Shown here piece after piece: positions 63,278 to 64,000 of a stretch of DNA of 64,000 nucleotides (position 1 is its first letter; each line of letters begins with the position of its first letter). The notes beneath the pieces are model-generated. The model did no database searches. It was given only the letters and a program-made list of their open reading frames with translations, and was not told the origin of the DNA. Origin of the DNA: Coprothermobacter proteolyticus DSM 5265 (lineage in GTDB: Bacteria; Coprothermobacterota; Coprothermobacteria; Coprothermobacterales; Coprothermobacteraceae); assembly GCF_000020945.1 (NCBI RefSeq), contig NC_011295.1:124001-188000 (forward strand), read 5' to 3'. Both the position numbers and the translations under genes were made by a program.

Positions 63278-64000
63278 TCACCCCTCAACCAAATCGTAAT
63301 TGATGCCCACGCTGTCCATTTCTTGAACAAAGAATTCTTCTAAATGGTCGTCTGTAATAACTAGGTCAAATTGTTCCAAATGGCATATTTTGAACAGTGA
63401 GGAGCGACCGAATTTTGATGAGTCTGCAAGGAGAATGGACGTGTTGGCATTCTTTATGAATTTTCTCTTCAAGGACGCCTTTTCCAAGGTGGGTGTGGAT
63501 AGGAAAAGGCCGTTATCCACGGCAGAAGTACCTATGAAGGCTTTGTCTACCGTTAAGGACTCTATCATTTCTTCAGCAAAAGAGCCAGTAACGGCTCCCA
63601 CGTTAGTTTGGACAATGCCCCCGAGTATTATGAGTTTAATTGTTGGGCTTCTATAGAGTTCAAAAGCTATTCTTACGTCACTTGTTATAACGGTGAGGCG
63701 CATGTTCTGTATGTACCTTGCCAAAGCTAAGCATGTGGTTCCTGCATCCAGCAGTACAGATTCGTTTTCTTCTATTAGTGTTGCAGCACGTTCACCTATT
63801 CTGTTCTTTACTTCAGCATTAGAAACCATTTTTTCTTCAAGAGACAATTCATAGTTTATGTTTGGTGAAACAGCTCCTCCTCTTGTACGCAGGGCTAGTC
63901 CTTGCTGGGATAGTGCATCTAAATCTCTTCTTATGGTCATGGGAGAAACGTTTAGTTGTTGTGCGAGTTTGTTAACTTCGACCTTCCCTTCTTTCTTAAG
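63278..64000 (-). CDS. DeoR-family transcriptional regulator (5' end outside window)
   Basis: The frame is open to the window edge on the 5' side. About 20 further codons before the first internal ATG (63940) read 'VEVNKLAQQLNVSPMTIRRDL', trimmed, which is the DeoR helix-turn-helix, so the gene starts beyond 64000. The rest is a DeoR-type sugar-phosphate-sensing domain with 'DAGTTCLALARYI', 'VITSDVRIAFEL' and 'LILGGIVQTNVGAVTG'. It should repress the acid-sugar operon until a phosphorylated intermediate binds. It lies directly upstream of the kinase gene. Confidence 0.93.
   Translation of the reverse strand, partial: LKKEGKVEVNKLAQQLNVSPMTIRRDLDALSQQGLALRTRGGAVSPNINYELSLEEKMVSNAEVKNRIGERAATLIEENESVLLDAGTTCLALARYIQNMRLTVITSDVRIAFELYRSPTIKLIILGGIVQTNVGAVTGSFAEEMIESLTVDKAFIGTSAVDNGLFLSTPTLEKASLKRKFIKNANTSILLADSSKFGRSSLFKICHLEQFDLVITDDHLEEFFVQEMDSVGINYDLVEG

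Overview
The window looks like a stretch of chromosome from a thermophilic, anaerobic, fermentative and probably proteolytic bacterium. The case rests on gene content. There is a complete [FeFe]-hydrogenase system (structural genes plus all three maturases), a tungsten-type aldehyde:ferredoxin oxidoreductase, glutamate dehydrogenase, threonine aldolase, a flavodiiron oxygen-defence protein and large S-layer-anchored peptide-binding proteins. Protein style, moderate GC and repertoire make me think of Coprothermobacter, but that is recognition from memory and not a database result. I saw no rRNA, tRNA, CRISPR array, insertion sequence or prophage.

Layout. 1-4601: two tandem paralogous SLH-domain solute-binding proteins with patches of identical DNA. 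4694-11031 (-): a probable operon of a radical SAM protein, its partner, ligA and a surface beta-propeller protein. 11093-13325 (+): the oxidoreductase with a MoaD-like protein behind a long structured leader that resembles a Moco/Tuco riboswitch. 13268-17626 (-): hydrogenase maturation operon (TM1266-type regulator, hydG, a small unknown gene, hydE, hydF). 17744-25049: a radical SAM protein that may mature the tungsten enzyme, ahcY, a peroxiredoxin, an unusual ATPase/TPR/GGDEF fusion and mnmE. 25111-34937: membrane proteins, a beta-CASP nuclease, an MMPL exporter with a secreted partner, MATE, an IMPACT protein and a two-gene chromate transporter. 34982-46662: CcdA-like, EamA, gdhA, ltaE, a FemAB-like protein, phosphoesterase, MFS, mgsA, flavodiiron protein, hexose-phosphate mutase and a secreted two-repeat protein. 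46700-48977: a zinc-type efflux ATPase with its ArsR/SmtB repressor. 50553-59542: an eleven-gene hydrogenase cluster. 59566-64000: permease, PdxA-like dehydrogenase, four-carbon acid sugar kinase and DeoR regulator for an acid sugar.

How the genes fit together. Amino-acid oxidation (GDH, aldolase, aldehyde:ferredoxin oxidoreductase) would yield NADH and reduced ferredoxin. The Hnd/Hyd-type hydrogenase at 54434-59505 is of the kind that turns both into H2. Just upstream lies a regulatory-looking module: a second hydrogenase-like protein with altered H-cluster motifs, two DRTGG proteins, a PHP protein and two GHKL ATPases. This could sense H2 or redox state, and a Rex-like inverted repeat covers the promoter of the structural genes.

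Promoter style is a notable theme. Six genes have a clear -10 hexamer ending exactly six bases before the start codon and no ribosome-binding site, which predicts leaderless mRNAs. Several other promoters carry extended -10 (TGn) elements.
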